A stretch of DNA of 64,000 bases from Pogona vitticeps (Eukaryota > Chordata > Lepidosauria > Squamata > Agamidae). Positions within the stretch are counted from its first letter, which is position 1. The number at the start of each line of letters is the position of its first letter. The notes below the pieces were generated by a model, which saw nothing but the letters and a program-made list of their open reading frames with translations, did no database searches and was not told the origin of the DNA. Below are positions 54,601 to 64,000 of this stretch, one piece after another. The stretch is from the NCBI RefSeq assembly GCF_051106095.1, contig NC_135795.1:1343501-1407500 (forward strand), written 5' to 3'. Both the position numbers and the translations under genes were made by a program.

Positions 54601-57600
54601 TCCGGAAACAAGCAACACTGGATTGCGTTACAAAATACTATTGCATAGAACTAATCTTAAAAGTGATTCGGCAGGAACAGAAGGTTCAGCAGCATTTCAA
54701 ATGCAGAATTTCAAGATATTTTGATGGTTCCATGCTTATTTGGAAAGCAGAAGGACTCTTTCAAAGGAATCCTCCTTAACAGAGCACAAGCCATAAAGCT
54801 GAATATTAACTCGCAAATGTTAACTTAGTTCCCAGCCCCCATCCCTTCTGCTTACAAGCCAACAGCGGCCCAAATCCTGTCAGAATCGTGGAAATTGCCC
54901 CAGCTAATCGTAGCTAATTGACAGGGGGGTCGGGCGCACAACTGGACATGTGACTGACATACAGGTTGGCATTTGGTTAATTAGCAGCAGCAACCACCTC
55001 TTGCATGTATATAAACCTCCAATAGGATTTCCTGCCAGTACCTATAATTGTTTTTTAAAAATTCAAGGGAAAGAAAGTGGGATCACGAAACATCATCCAT
55101 TTCCCTGGTCTAATAGTCAGCCAGTATTCCCAGTCCACTGAGTAAGCTGAGTCTTCACTGGCCCTTTAACAGACGGACCCCGTTTTTTTCCACAAATACT
55201 TTTCTGCATTTATTGAACATTTTTCTTTTCTCCGAGCTTCTCGACACCCTCTTCCACTACATCAGTAACTCTGTCTTTGCTACATAAGGGTCAGTACTTA
55301 GAGAACCTGAGTCTGTTGTTAGAATCAGCTCTCATTACGGAGGTTGAGAATCAACCCTATATCAAACATTAAGGAGCACCATTTACCTGTACGTAGTCTT
55401 CCCACTACTCAGGAGGCCATTGAAGGCCGTTCTTTGTGACTCGGTGAGATCAGGACACAGCCGTAGATTCTCCAGGATCCCTGGGTCAGAGTTCTCGATG
55501 GTGGAGGCATCCATGTCGCACACAAAGGCTCCAAGGCGTCGGAGCTGCTCTTTGCTGAGTGACGTATTTCTCACTCCCTTACAAAACAGGTGGTAAATTT
55601 AAGTTAGGACTATTCCGCTTCATTTGGAACAACTGGCATTTTTCTCCCAAGCTGTAGAAGCCCTGTTGGCTATAATGGGTTAAGTGAGAAGGTATGTTTA
55701 GCGCGTAATTGGAAGGAGTGCTCCTCAAGTGTTAAAAGAGGTTTATTTGTCACAGCACATGATTTCCCTCTCATCTCCATCTTATTATTAATGGGCTCTG
55801 TGTTCTTGGTAGCCCACCATAGCCCTCAAAAGGCCAGAAAACAGGTCCACAGACCCGCCAGAGTTACTCGGCCCCACATAGGGAGTCTCCACACACTGAA
55901 ATCGATGTTTTCTTGGAAACGATGGAACCAGAGGAACGCCCAACCAGCACTGACTGTCCTTGTGACGGCTCAGCATCTCTCGCCAGGGAGATGCACTCGA
56001 GCATGCAAAATAAAAAACCCTCCCCTTTGGAAATCAACAGCAGGGGTCAAGAGAAGGAGGTTATCTTTCATGCTGGAGGGTGAGCAAGCGCCTGTGATCT
56101 AGTGGCCCTTCTCACTTAGAGGAGTACTCAGGCACTTCCTTCAAAATGACAGCAGAGGATCCTAAGCACCTCCCTACACTACAAACTGGTGGATTCCTCA
56201 GGACGGAGCCATGAGGATTGTTAAAGAAGGATCGGATGGCTCTCAAGACCTCTCAGCCCACCTTGAGAGGATCCTGGCCGTGGCTCCCTGAGATTTTGAC
56301 CTCTAAAGATGAGCACATGGCCTTACCTTTCCAACCTCCTTCCTCCTCCGTAGTTCTGGAAAGCAGAACTTCTCAACATGCCGTATGGGGCAGTAATTTA
56401 GGGTCGGCTGCAACCACACCCCCAAGCCTTTGTTCCTATTACTTAACACCAGGGAAGAATGCTACTCACAAAACATCCCAAAGCATTCCCCACGAGCCTG
56501 GTTCTCTGGTCGGATCCATTGGTCAAGAGACTTAAATTCCCCTGCGACGCCAGACTGTAAAAGGCTCCACAGCTTTGATTGTCTATCTGGTTGAGGCTGG
56601 GAGAAAACAGAACATTGCTTTCAAAGACAGAGGTGTGGGACACAGTTTGTTTGTGCTGATCTACCCATTTTCCCCTCCCTCATTTTGAGTAAAGACTATT
56701 GCAGAGTGCTGAATTTCTGGTTAAATTTCTCTAGCTGTACAGCAGAAGCGCAGGGAGCCACAGAGCAGAATATCTTCCCCATAGTAGTCCATCCCTTTTC
56801 TCATTAACTAGCACTTGCGGTCTCAATAACTCAGTTGGGGACATTAGTAAGAGAAAGAATAAAACCATTTTCTTTTACTCACAGTTGAATGGATCAAACA
56901 ACAAAGTGACAAAAATGGCTGCCTTCAGTAACAGCCTCCCTGCTTCCAACAAACAACAGAGGGGGAAAGAGACACAGAGCAGAGAGGCGGGGCTGTCTTT
57001 GAACTCATAGATAGGGAAGGAGCGATTGGCTAGTGCAGGATAGATTGACAGTCACCCCAGATACTGATCCCACAGATAAGGGGGGGGGGAGGTCTTACTG
57101 TATCTAAACATCAGGAAAAGCCAAACCAAGCAATCAATGACTGCAGGGTTCCTGGATTTTAAATTCCTGACCGACGATCCTTCTTTTAAAGCAAAGAAGG
57201 TACTCACGGAAAGAAAAGCAACACGTCGGGTGGATAAGAAGTGAAGTTTGCTGTCAGGTTGTTTCTGGCGAGAAGCCTGGCCATGCAGGAGAGCTGTTTG
57301 GAAGAGATAAACAGATGCCAGTCTGACTGTCTGCCCACAATGTGAAAGCTGGGCTCACCTTCCTGCTCATGACTCCATCGTCCCGTGATTAGGACTCGTG
57401 TGTCAACGAGACTCTTGCAAAGGACACCTGGATGTGTTTCGCCCGAAATGTGGTGCTTTTCTGCAGCCAGGCAGTGAAGAGCCCGGAGACAGGGCTCCAG
57501 CCATGCCAGTTCTCGCCTCCGTCCCTGAGTCTTTCGGGAAAAGCCGCTTTCGGCCAGCCGCAGCAGTAGAAGGGAAAGGTGACTCATTTAGATCACAAGG

Positions 57601-60600
57601 TCGGAGGTTGGCAGAGTTAAATGAGGGCTGACAAAAGGAGCCATCAGCCCTTAAAGCATTGGCTGCCTTGCTGCTTTGTAGCCTCTATTTAAAATGGTTT
57701 TGTGCAACATTTACAGGAGGCTATCCAAGCTGCTAGACCTATTTGAGGGATTTGAGGGTTCAAATAGGTCCAGCAGCTTGGATATAAAGCGGATTCTCTG
57801 CAATATTGAAATCAAAGCCACCAGCCAGCATTGAGGTTATCCCAAAAGTTAAAGTGGCAAAGGAGCCCATAAACCAACCCAAAATCCTTTCTTGAGCATC
57901 TGGTTCATGCCATCACTATCCTATCAAGGCTCTATTCTTTGACGGATGAGAGGGGTGGTGAGAAATCCATCAAACCAGGTCCAAGGCTCACCCTGGACAT
58001 CATTGATCCAAGAGTGCCCACTTACCTGTTCTTCACTCAGATTGGCATTTTTAACTTTCACTTCTCGGACCAGATCGGACAACTGGTCCGGCCTCAGTTT
58101 GCTGGCTGCGTTGCATTGGAAACCTTGCAGGATGAACGCTGAAAGCCTAGGAGCCAAGCAGATGGTTTAGTCTTTCAGGTCTAGCAGGATAATGTACAGA
58201 AATTTAACTGAGCCAAGTGGGAGGCAGTAGTGATGGAGGAGGACTTAACATGAGATGGGTTAGCTCAATAAAGGAAACCACTCTTGAGTTTGCAAGAGCT
58301 GGAAAGGATTAGGAGATCATTAACTCACAGGGTCACCATAAGTTGGAAGTGACTTGAGAATACATGAGATTGACTCAGATTTATTATGCTATTGTTTTGA
58401 ATAAACCCATAAATGTGTTGTAGATTGTATGCAGGGCGGAATGGCCAGATATAACTTAGTGACACAATTTAAAACCTCCTAGTGGATTTGGATTTCGAGT
58501 ACAACTGTCTTGCATTGATTACCCTTAAGAGTCTCACAATCAGATCTCTGAGTATATCTCTCCCACCCCCCAATGGACTGCACAGTTTCACAACTCACTC
58601 GGTGTAATTTTCCGTATTAGACAGCACATCTCCGAAAAGGACAGCAGCCTAAAAAAATGAGAAGAGTGTATTCAGGCACAGAGAACCTGCAAGACCAGAG
58701 TTGCAGGAATGTAAATGGATCAATAGCAATAGATTTATCCCAACTTAAATTAAAGTTATCTCCAAAAGCAGTCTATGGAGCTTAGAAGCGAAGATCAGAC
58801 CCTTTACCTGCTGTGGGGACCAAGGTTTTTCGTTGACTTTGCCGAGCTCTGGAATTTTGCCCCGCAGCACTAAGAGAGAGCTTGGAACTTGGCCGATGAA
58901 ACCATCTGGGACGTTATTCAAGATATCCCATAGAGAGGAGGCATTGGAGAGGATCTGCAAGGAGAAAGCCAGGGATCCATAGCCAAGTTAGAGCCCGCCA
59001 AGAATGGTCCTCGTACGTCGCAAGCGTTGCTATCAGCTCTCGGATAAAGGGATGCCTCTTTGCATAAACTCACAGTCTTCCCTGCACCAGTCCAAGCAAT
59101 GGATTTGGTGACAGGGAGGGGGTTCTGCAGAGTAAGAAGCTCCGTGCCAGCCCTTACTGTGTAGTAAGCAATATAAGCTTAGCGATTGAATTTATAGCAC
59201 TGCAAAACTTTGCGTACTATCTTTCATCAGCAGAGACTGGTTCAGCAGGGGGAATGTACCAGATTCTCCTAATTTACACCATATTTACCAGTCGTTGTAC
59301 TACAGCAGGACCACAGCGTCTGTGAAGGATCAGTTCCAAGCCCCCTCTGTGGATGCTGGAAACCACAGATAACAGCAAACCCTATATATAGCATGGTCTC
59401 TGGTTGTCTCTAGTGGCCAGTTCTGGTAATTACATTGGGGAAATATATACAGAGGGTGTTATTTTAATATTTTTAATATTTTAAGACTGTGGACAAATGA
59501 AACCATAGATACTGACTCCGCAGATCGGGAGGGGGCGTCCTACTGTATATTGTATTAATAACAGAGCCAGAGCACCCTTAATGGTAGACACACCCAAGGG
59601 CAAAATGGGAGAAACCTAGGTCTTTGGAACCAAATCTGTCCCTCTTGGGGGGTCCCGATCCACCTCCCCATGCTTTCCCAGAGACAGATTTCCTTGTTAC
59701 GTTATTGTTTAGCTCTTCCCTGGTTTTGTACAAAGTTGTTCCCCCATCAAAATATATTCAGATCCTTTCTCTGAGTCTTGGTTACCCAAAGAGTGTAACA
59801 TTGCGAAGCCCAAATAAACCAGTCTTTTTCGTCCCATCCTTTTCCATGTGGGACAAGCCCACTGTTGGGCTGTGCTTCTCCCGACACTTCCAAGAACCTC
59901 TCTGGGTTTTAGGAGGAAAGGCAACCTTTAAGCCAAGCCTGTTTCAAAGTCGCCTCCCTGTTGCTAAGCCAGAAAGTTTACCTTGACGACGAAAGCTTTC
60001 TTCAAATGCTCCGGACCTTGCCCGAGAACTCTCACGAAACGGGCGCTCTTCGACAATCCCAGTGCCAAGTCAGATGAGATGCTGTCGAAGGTGGTGCTGG
60101 GCAAAACTGGCACCAAAGTGCCAAGCCTCTCAAACTCCTCGAGGGAATCCAGCTGTAGCAAGAGGAAGGAAGTTGAGGATCACGACCCTCTTTTCCTATG
60201 TGAATGTCAGATATTAACAAAACAGCCTGGAAAGATGGTTCCCTTCAGTTCGTGACCAGCTTGTGAGCCACCCACACCGGCCCAGTCTCGTCTATAATTC
60301 AGAGGCTGGAAAAGACACATCTTTAATCTGATCCTGTGTGATTCTTTGGCCCGAGTCCTTCCCAAAAGTAAATGACAAAAAGGGAACAGGGGCTTCCCAT
60401 ATTTACCGTGAAATTGTTGCGTAGGATCTTGTTCACCAGCATCTGGGACTGTCCCCTGTTCCAGCCGGTGACTTCTCCAAGGGATTCCAAGACCCTGGCA
60501 TCCATCAGAACTGGGGCCGTGAGATTCGCAATCTGGCCCGTCGTGAGCCCCACGGCCTGCTGCCCCAAAGCCACCAGCGTCGGGCCGTCAAAGGTCTTGA

Positions 60601-63056
60601 CCTGCCCCACAAGCATCGTAGCCAGCTGGCAAAGGAAAAGTGCGGGGAAAGAGGCAAAATACGAAAGGTTAGAATGTGGTCCCTTTGGGGGGGAAGAATA
60701 GCATCACAGCCACCCTTTCCGTTGCACAATATAAATGTTCACAGATGGTTATCAAACCATTGTAACTTTGATCAGTGGCACCGCCCGATTCCACGGCCAT
60801 GACGGATTGGTTCTGAGCTGAGACCAAATTTTAAATGATTTGATGGGTGGAAGGATGACTGGATGTTCAAAGCCACTTCCCAAAGGGCTGAACCAGATCT
60901 GAGGGGGAAAGCCTTCAGAACCATGGAGAGCTCCTTCCTTCAAGGAAGGCCCAGCTGAGGAAGGCCCTGCTGGACTCAAAGGCTTGCCCAGGAGACCTCA
61001 CCTGACGGTCAGACGCAGAGGGTCTGGAGGAGTTACAGTGGAGGTTGACTCGGGCGATGAGGCTCAGGGCTTCGGCATGGCTGAGACTTGAGATCCGGGT
61101 GGAATGTCGAGCAAAGCAGAGGAGCTGGTTTGGAAGGCTTGGAGGGGAATATATTACAGGTTAATTAGTAGGGACGTGGTGGTGCTGCGGGCTAAACCGC
61201 AGAAGCCTGTGCTGCAGGGTCAGAAGACCAAGCAGTCGTAAGATCGAATCCACGTGACAGAGTGAGCTCCCGTCGCTTGTCCCAGCTCCCCCCAACCTAG
61301 CGGTTCGAAAGCATGCAAATGCAAGGAGATAAATAGGGACCACCTCGGTGGGAAGGCAACAGCTTTCCGTGTCTAAGTCGCACTGGCCATGTGACCACGG
61401 AAGATTGTCTTCAAACAAGCGCTGGCTCTATGGCTTGGAAACGGGGATGAGCACCGCCCCCTAGAGTCAAACACGACTGGACAAAAATTGTCAAGGCGAA
61501 CCTTTACCTTTACCTTTAATTAGTGGGCGGTGCTTTTTTCAGGCACTTTGGAATGCTCTGAGGCATGAGAAAGATGCTTCCGATCTCGGCTGACCCACTT
61601 GATTGGAGAATTTAATTTGGGGCAGCATTTACCAGAACATCATACACTTCGAGATTCAAATCAGCTTTCTGCAGATGTTCCCAGTGCATGTTCTTGAGAG
61701 GAGGACATAAGAGGCCCCATTTCTACCCATTTCTGCTCCCTATGGAGGTGGCGGGTCAACACCGTGTGTTGCAGACAGAATGGCGAATTAGGGATCCTAC
61801 CACTACCGAATTTGACCTGTGTGACTCTGAATGTCCATTCCCTGTTTCCCTTGCCTTCACTGGTTAGAGAATGGTATCCTCTTTTACATCTATGAAACCT
61901 ACCTGCTTCCTACATCTTCCATATGAGTTTCAAATCTTTTAACCACTTTGTGCATAAAGACGCCTCTCTCTCACCTGTTGAGACTGAAATCCGGATCCAC
62001 CGCAAAAAGGGCTGCCGCGTACATCTCTGCCAGGTCCTTACGAACCTTATGTCTGTGGACAAGCTCCAGGTTGTCTCGGCTGAAAGCCAGGTCTCGGAAC
62101 TAAGAAAAGAGATGGGAAAAAATGGGCCGTGAAGGGCCGAGAGCATGGCAGGAGTGTGTCTATTACAGCAGAAAAGAGAGAGACCGATGGCAGATGCCAT
62201 GTTGATTAATTCTCTCTAGACCAGTGGTTCTCATAACCTTGGGCCTCCAGATGTCCTTGGACTGCAACTCCCAGAAGCCTTCAACACTGACTGTGCAGAC
62301 CAGGATTTCTGGGAGTTGTAGTCCAGGAATGACCCGATTTTCTGTGGGGTACTGGATCTGTTTCCCCCAGATGACGGCCTTAAAAAAGAAGATCAGCAGA
62401 GATACGTACTATAGCTGTGCTGTGGTTTGTGAGTAAACGCATGTCTCTGGCGCTGGTGTAGCGGATATAAGTCCCAAGATACGTAACCAGCCAGTCCGAT
62501 GTCTCTGGGCCATTTCCGTTGTAACAACGAGGTTTGTCTTTGGTTGCTGTGGCATCAAACATCAAAGACTCTTAACATGGAGCAAAATGGAGCAGATCTC
62601 TCATTGAGAAGAGTAACCCTGCTGGACCCCCCCCCCACCCCCTTCGTTCAGCTTGGATCTCTTGGCCCCTGCAAGCTCGTCCTTGACACTGACCAGGCTG
62701 CTGGGATGTCACAGGATACAAAAACACCCTCAGTCCCGAACATGCCCAGAAACCATCGCAATTTTTAGCAGCGTCTTTCCCATTCAATAGAGATCGGGTT
62801 CAAACCAGATCCGATCCACACCATTCCTTTCCAAGTTTTGGACTGGATCAATCAGACTTTCAAAACAAGCCTCAGGTTTGCCTCCTGCCATCCAATCACA
62901 AAGCCCCGCAAGATGACCTGAGTGCTACTACCAATGGATGCTGAGGGAGCTGTCCATGTCCTAGGTGCTGATTTTTGGTTGGAACCAAGGAGCTCTATAA
63001 AGTTTTAGATGGGATCAGCAGTGTGGTTCCCAGGCATGAAGCTCAGGTGATGCACA

Positions 63057-63087
<31 letters not shown>

Positions 63088-64000
63088 CCTGGAGGCTCTC
63101 TTGCTTGCATTCACAGCTGTCACGTGTGCACTCACCTGCCAGGTAAGCCTTGATGGAATAGTATATTTCCTCTTCCCTGCCTTTGAACATCGCAATATTT
63201 TCATTCAGCTTGCTGACACTACGGACAGAAACAACAAGGTCAAGTACACAAACCACACCTTGGAAGGTGAACTGACCCTCATGCTGAATCAAATGTTATA
63301 AGGAAAGAGAAAGAGGTGCTAGAAAGGAAGGAAGGAAGGAAGGAAGGAAGGAAGGAAGGAAGGAAGGAAGGAAGGAAGGAAGGAAGGAAGGGAGGGAGGG
63401 AGGGAGGGAGGAAGGAAGGAAGGAAGGAAGGAAGGAGTCAGTATTTCAGGATGGACAGATGGCAGAGAAAAGCCACAGGAAAAAAGGAGCCTAGATAAGA
63501 AAAACATCCTACAGATGATATAAAAAATGCCAGTAACAGGGGAGCAGAATTTGGCACACGAAGGAGCATAGGGCCCTGTTCTTTATGCTGTTTGCTGATG
63601 CTATAAATTGGTCCATATATTAATTATCGGTGTCAACGGTTTATATCCCTTCACCAGAAACTTACATTTTGTAATACAACTCAATAAACATCTCTCACTC
63701 AACACCCTAATTATGTGCTGCCATTAATGTTGGGGAAAAATGTCCAAGTTGTACATTCCAATTGCTCCTTATTCCTTCCCCTCCCACAAACATACTTTTT
63801 AAAAGGAAAAGAATAATCTTAAAAAGTAACAAAGGGACCACAACAAACAACTCATATAAATGGAGTACGGAGCTGAATCTACCACACTCCGGGCTCTGCC
63901 TCTTCAGGCAGCTTTGCTGTGGTGTAGAAAATAGGAAGGCTTACATTTTGTGGAACGTTTCACAGCTGGCATTGAGGGTCTCGGTACCATTCAGCACCTC
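47375..64000 (-). CDS. MSLNL: Mesothelin-like protein with mucin-like C-terminus (5' end beyond window)
   Basis: Twenty-one exons join in frame from the right edge: 63945-64000 (partial), 63136-63218, 62410-62546, 61975-62099, 61002-61137, 60407-60625, 59982-60152, 58808-58954, 58599-58648, 58026-58146, 57208-57293, 56470-56596, 55387-55577, 54502-54592, 54241-54382, 53086-53270, 52531-52686, 52043-52176, 49821-49951, 49307-49401 and 47375-48613, about 1,270 codons. Order: long N-terminal region, furin site RARR, a mesothelin domain with all four conserved cysteines, then a Ser/Thr-rich mucin-like tail. The name rests on the domain order and on convergence with MSLN, as I recall for human 16p13.3. 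It is probably a secreted or surface glycoprotein; its function is unknown. The start codon lies outside the window. Confidence 0.88.
48925..49045 (-). mobile_element. tRNA-derived SINE fragment
   Basis: The minus strand reads TGTGGAGCCAGAGGTTGGGA and TTCGATTCCCCCATGGTGCC, the same family as the copy at 42655. It lies in the intron between the last two MSLNL exons. Confidence 0.6.
49307..53270 (-). CDS. MSLNL: MSLNL mesothelin domain exons
   Basis: Five exons match MSLN exon for exon in length and phase: 53086-53270 (EFEACLGDEVLKANLALL; 185 nt like MSLN exon 4), 52531-52686 (VYPDGIPEDQLKLLG, IAKWSVTSRDTLAALM), 52043-52176 (RYLCYLEEDQLKQIDPDAI; 134 nt in both), 49821-49951 (LDLSTCPQGKKNILYGKAR) and 49307-49401 (GGAPVEDLKKLVGSEVTMDI; 95 nt in both). 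The conserved cysteine pairs of mesothelin are present. A transposon sits in the intron between 49951 and 52043. Confidence 0.9.
50059..51568. mobile_element. hAT-type nonautonomous DNA transposon with GC-rich interior
   Basis: The ends are matching inverted repeats of 14 bp, CAGGGCCGGACTGG at the left and its complement at the right, flanked by a perfect 8-bp target duplication GTTGTCAG (50051-50058 and 51569-51576). An 8-bp duplication and CAGGG ends fit the hAT superfamily. The 1,510-bp interior has no credible transposase; it is strikingly rich in G, C and CpG, especially 50130-51170. It lies in an MSLNL intron. Perfect duplications suggest a fairly recent insertion. Confidence 0.88.
52799..52960. 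repeat. GGGA/GGAA microsatellite
   Basis: Alternating GGGA and GGAA blocks in the MSLNL intron between exons 53086 and 52686. A GATTAAAGACAGA start is shared with the array at 46975, which suggests one dispersed origin. Confidence 0.9.
54241..54382 (-). CDS. MSLNL: MSLNL furin cleavage exon
   Basis: The exon reads ERKAFIRNMADAYDSLSA, later FFKAVGREAASSSRARRATE. RARR fits the furin consensus and lies just before the first Cys of the mesothelin domain, which starts in the next exon (TCQTNPITA). This is the same place as RRKR in the neighbouring MSLN gene, so maturation by cleavage looks shared by both paralogues. Confidence 0.8.
54502..61137 (-). CDS. MSLNL: MSLNL middle region (propeptide-like helical repeats)
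   Basis: Ten exons from 61002-61137 down to 54502-54592 encode a Leu-rich, probably helical region with scattered cysteines and N-glycosylation sequons (NLT, NFT, NAS, NYT). Recognisable stretches are FDGPTLVALGQQAVGLTTGQ, SLWDILNNVPDGFIGQVPSS and GAFYSLASQGNLSLL. In mammals the matching N-terminal part of mesothelin relatives is modelled as a superhelix of short helical repeats. All splice sites are canonical and the 50-nt exon 58599-58648 is needed to keep the frame. Confidence 0.8.
57061..57105 (+). mobile_element. MITE end fragment, family of 24204
   Basis: GATCCCACAGATAAGG, a G run and GTCTTACTGTA resemble one terminal part of the family only. Weak and short. Confidence 0.35.
57722..57784 (-). 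other. Strong stem-loop, 25-bp arms
   Basis: Arms 57722-57746 and 57760-57784 are complementary over 25 positions with a single difference, around a 13-nt loop. On the minus strand, the sense strand of this MSLNL intron, the difference becomes a G-U pair, so the RNA stem would be unbroken. It could be an intronic small-RNA hairpin or a MITE remnant. The structure is seen; any RNA product is inference. Confidence 0.55.
58318..58385 (+). mobile_element. SINE 3' fragment
   Basis: GGTCACCATAAGTTGGAAGT followed by GACTTGAGAAT is the 3' part of the SINE family seen at 3974-4183. No head is visible. Confidence 0.45.
59301..59547 (+). mobile_element. Palindromic MITE, complete copy
   Basis: Starts TACAGCAGGACCACAGCG, contains AGCATGGTCTCTGGTTGTCT and ends GGGGGCGTCCTACTGTA. 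Both ends and the marker are present. It lies in the MSLNL intron between exons 59982 and 58954. Confidence 0.65.
61170..61515 (+). mobile_element. Sauria-type SINE
   Basis: A tRNA-related head (GCTGCGGGCTAAACCGCAGA) is followed by a body with CACTGGCCATGTGACCACGG and a tail ending AACCTTTACCTTTACC, which I recognise as the squamate Sauria SINE. A perfect 9-bp duplication TTAATTAGT flanks it (61161-61169 and 61516-61524). It inserted about 32 bp upstream of the MSLNL exon ending at 61137, next to that exon's acceptor. Confidence 0.85.
61975..64000 (-). CDS. MSLNL: MSLNL N-terminal exons with cassette-like B-C-D pattern
   Basis: The partial exon at 63945-64000 ends NASCETFHKM in phase 2, like the B exons of the large cassette gene. 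Exon 63136-63218 (VSKLNENIAMFKGREEEI, phase 2 to 1) resembles a C exon. Exon 62410-62546 (KPRCYNGNGPETSDWLVTYL, phase 1 to 0) resembles a D exon, including the early Cys and the W-L motif. Exon 61975-62099 (FRDLAFSRDNLELVH) follows and departs from the cassette phases (0 to 2). The likeness is seen in phases, lengths and a few residues; common ancestry is inferred. Confidence 0.75.
62220..62345. mobile_element. Palindromic MITE-like repeat (GGACTGCAACTCCCAG)
   Basis: Two inverted segments, TTGGACTGCAACTCCCAGAA and TTCTGGGAGTTGTAGTCC, follow a CCAGTGGTTCTCA start. This is a common short palindromic repeat of reptile genomes; related copies are at 15228-15330 and 23395-23522. The transposon class is uncertain. 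Confidence 0.55.
63056..63083. repeat. CA microsatellite
   Basis: A CA run of about 28 bp lies 53 bp beyond the 3' edge of the MSLNL exon 63136-63218, within the following intron. Confidence 0.85.
63326..63437. repeat. GGAA/GGGA microsatellite
   Basis: Mostly GGAA with a short GGGA block, in the first MSLNL intron of the window. Confidence 0.9.

Overview
The window is vertebrate nuclear DNA, most likely from a squamate reptile (lizard or snake). Genes are split into many short exons with GT-AG introns. The repeats include a Sauria-type SINE with a CTTTA-rich tail and a clean 9-bp target duplication, other tRNA-derived SINEs, palindromic MITEs, and long GATA, GAAA, GGAA and ATAC microsatellites. 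I translated the exons by eye and accepted them only where splice sites and intron phases joined into one open frame. No bacterial features, CRISPR array or true RNA gene was recognised.

Three protein genes, all tied to the mesothelin superfamily, fill the window. (1) Minus strand, 28157 down to 371 and running off the left edge: an unnamed gene of at least 34 exons (1,622 codons here). It has a signal peptide and then eight tandem copies of a cassette of about 190 residues. Each cassette is normally four exons (A, B, C, D) with intron phases 0, 2, 1, 0. (2) Plus strand, 37371-43761: a mesothelin (MSLN) gene, nine coding exons, 368 residues. It has a signal peptide, a very short propeptide, a furin site (RRKR) and the whole mature mesothelin domain. 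(3) Minus strand, 63945 down to about 47375 and running off the right edge: a mesothelin-like (MSLNL) gene with 21 exons in the window (about 1,270 codons). It has a long N-terminal region, a furin site (RARR), a mesothelin domain and a large Ser/Thr-rich mucin-like tail. MSLN and MSLNL point at each other, as I recall for human 16p13.3; the large cassette gene lies head-to-head with MSLN.

The genes appear related by descent. The first MSLNL exons in the window repeat the B-C-D exon pattern of the large gene (same phases, same Cys-before and Cys-after layout), so the cassette protein probably belongs to the mesothelin superfamily. Its function is unknown. All three look like secreted or surface proteins.

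Layout: 1-28.2 kb cassette gene with repeats in its introns; 28.2-37.4 kb intergenic, repeat-rich; 37.4-44.05 kb MSLN with two poly(A) signals; 44.05-47.37 kb intergenic; 47.37-64 kb MSLNL, with a 1.5-kb GC-rich hAT-type transposon (50059-51568) in one intron.
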